Assembly (NCBI GenBank): GCA_902475515.1
Contig: CABSAB010000134.1
Span: 1-5,135, forward strand
Direction of reading: 5' to 3'
DNA: 5,135 bases
Source of the DNA: an uncultured Eubacteriales bacterium
GTDB taxonomy: Bacteria; Bacillota; Clostridia; Oscillospirales; Oscillospiraceae
Below, in pieces: positions 4,509-5,135 of this stretch. The notes below the pieces were generated by a model. The model was not told where the DNA came from, searched no databases, and was given only the letters and a program-made list of their open reading frames with translations. The stretch's first letter is position 1. Every line of letters starts with the position of its first letter. The translations under genes and the position numbers were made by a program.

Positions 4509-4994
4509 ATGGCAAACGAACATTTGAAGGACTTTAACGCTATGCTCCGGGAGGACAAGGGCATGCCGAGAATCCAGATCGTTACCGATCCGGCCACCAT
4601 CCAAAAATATGGCGGCACCCGCATGTTTTTTGCCCCGCCCATGGACTATGACCGGATGATGCGAAAGATCCCGGCGGGGAAGCTCACCACCGTGGGCGGG
4701 ATACGGGAATACTTTGCGTCGCAAAACGATGCGGATTTCACAGAGCCCATCACCGCCGGGGTGTTCGTGTCCATCGCCGCCTGGGCCAGCTTCCAGCGGG
4801 AGACAGACCTCACGCCCTGGTGGCGGACCCTCAAGGCCGGGGGCGAGCTGAACCCCAAGTATCCCGGCGGGGTGGAAGCGCAGAAGGAGAAGCTGGAGGC
4901 CGAGGGGCACAAGGTCGTGCAAAGGGGCCGGAAGAATATCCGGTACTATGTGCAGGACTATGAAAAGACGTTGGTCCCGCTGGACACACTGTGA
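4509..4994 (+). CDS. MGMT-family (alkyltransferase-like) protein lacking the acceptor cysteine
   Basis: This 161-residue protein matches the DNA-binding domain of O6-methylguanine-DNA methyltransferases. IPAGKLTTVGGIREYFA (54-70) corresponds to the family's 'P-x-G-x-V-T-T-Y-G-x-I-A' helix-turn-helix entry. TPWWRTLKAGGELN (102-115) aligns with the active-site PCHRV region and is followed by PGGVEAQKEKLEAEGH (119-134), the usual Gly-x-x-x-Q-x-x-L-L-x-x-E-G segment. At the acceptor position Cys is Trp (W104) and the following His is also Trp (W105), so suicidal alkyl transfer is not expected. Alkyltransferase-like proteins with Trp in this place bind O6-alkylguanine and hand it to nucleotide excision repair. 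That role is plausible here but is inference, because the Arg-finger motif is not obvious either. An N-terminal 50-residue extension (DPATIQKYGGTRMFFAPP) and a C-terminal tail make it longer than the 100-130 residue ATLs. The start is fixed by AAGGAG seven bases before ATG 4509. A glyoxalase-like gene follows 14 bases later. Confidence 0.8.
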   Translation: MANEHLKDFNAMLREDKGMPRIQIVTDPATIQKYGGTRMFFAPPMDYDRMMRKIPAGKLTTVGGIREYFASQNDADFTEPITAGVFVSIAAWASFQRETDLTPWWRTLKAGGELNPKYPGGVEAQKEKLEAEGHKVVQRGRKNIRYYVQDYEKTLVPLDTL

Positions 4995-5008
4995 GAAAGG
5001 AAGATATC

Positions 5009-5135
5009 ATGGGACATATTACGGGCATCCATCATGCGGCGCTGAAATGCTGCGGAACAGAGGAGTTTGAGCGGACCGTCGGGTTTTACCGGGATGTGCT
5101 GGGGCTGACGGTGAAACGGACCTGGGGGGCAGAAG
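5009..5135 (+). CDS. VOC family (glyoxalase/dioxygenase-fold) protein, N-terminal part (3' truncated by window edge)
   Basis: Only the first 42 codons are in the window. They show the start of a vicinal-oxygen-chelate fold: ITGIHHAALKC (4-14), where one His of HH is the usual first metal ligand, then EEFERTVGFYRDVLGL (18-33), the typical helix leading into 'FYxxvLGL', and VKRTWG (35-40). Family members include glyoxalase I, extradiol dioxygenases and fosfomycin-type resistance proteins; the substrate cannot be told from this fragment. The ATG is supported by AAAGGAAG about seven bases upstream. It starts 14 bases after the MGMT-family stop with no terminator between, so the two are almost certainly cotranscribed. 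Confidence 0.85.
   Translation, partial: MGHITGIHHAALKCCGTEEFERTVGFYRDVLGLTVKRTWGAE

Noticed and set aside
1..5135. Defence system, mobile element, CRISPR array or phage region
   Set aside because: No repeats in array form, transposase, integrase, nuclease, toxin-antitoxin pair or phage structural gene was seen on either strand. The GH25 protein is membrane anchored and not in a phage lysis setting.

Overview
The window looks like a chromosomal segment from a GC-rich gut Firmicute, most likely an anaerobic Clostridia member of the Oscillospiraceae/Ruminococcaceae type. The clues are sigma-A style promoters, strong AGGAG ribosome binding sites, compact intrinsic terminators, and the gene set: a clostridial-type GlmM end, a CxxC zinc-ribbon protein, a membrane-anchored GH25 lysozyme, a CapA-like protein and a long-form MGMT-family protein. 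This placement rests on reading by eye, not on a database search. No IS element, phage gene, tRNA, rRNA or CRISPR array was seen.

Layout, left to right. (1) 1-438 is the 3' end of glmM (peptidoglycan precursor synthesis). (2) 439-780 is a non-coding stretch with the best promoter in the window (TTGACA, 16 bp, extended -10 TATAAT). It is followed by a roughly 280-nt transcribed leader that appears highly structured: a 20-bp palindrome near the start, several local hairpins and an 11-bp perfect long-range helix that closes about 200 nt and reaches the edge of the next ribosome binding site. (3) 781-1056 encodes a 91-residue protein with two CxxC/CxxC zinc ribbons, ending at a strong terminator. 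(4) 1119-1646 encodes an Sfp-type 4'-phosphopantetheinyl transferase; its ribosome binding site begins three bases after the terminator T-run. (5) 1633-2580, on the minus strand, encodes a membrane-anchored GH25 muramidase. It overlaps the transferase tail to tail by 14 bp, and its likely terminator lies inside the transferase reading frame. (6) 2581-2777 is a divergent intergenic region with a candidate promoter for each side. (7) 2778-4328 encodes a membrane-anchored CapA-family metallophosphatase-like protein with altered active-site residues, closed by a near-ideal terminator. (8) 4509-4994 and 5009 to the window end form a two-gene unit: an MGMT-family protein lacking the alkyl-acceptor cysteine, then a VOC/glyoxalase-like protein.

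How the parts relate. GlmM, GH25 and CapA-like proteins all concern the cell envelope, but the window shows several short independent transcription units, not one pathway operon. The most interesting element is the structured RNA leader upstream of the zinc-ribbon gene. It may be a cis-regulatory leader or an abundant independent ncRNA. It could not be assigned to a named RNA family from sequence reading alone.
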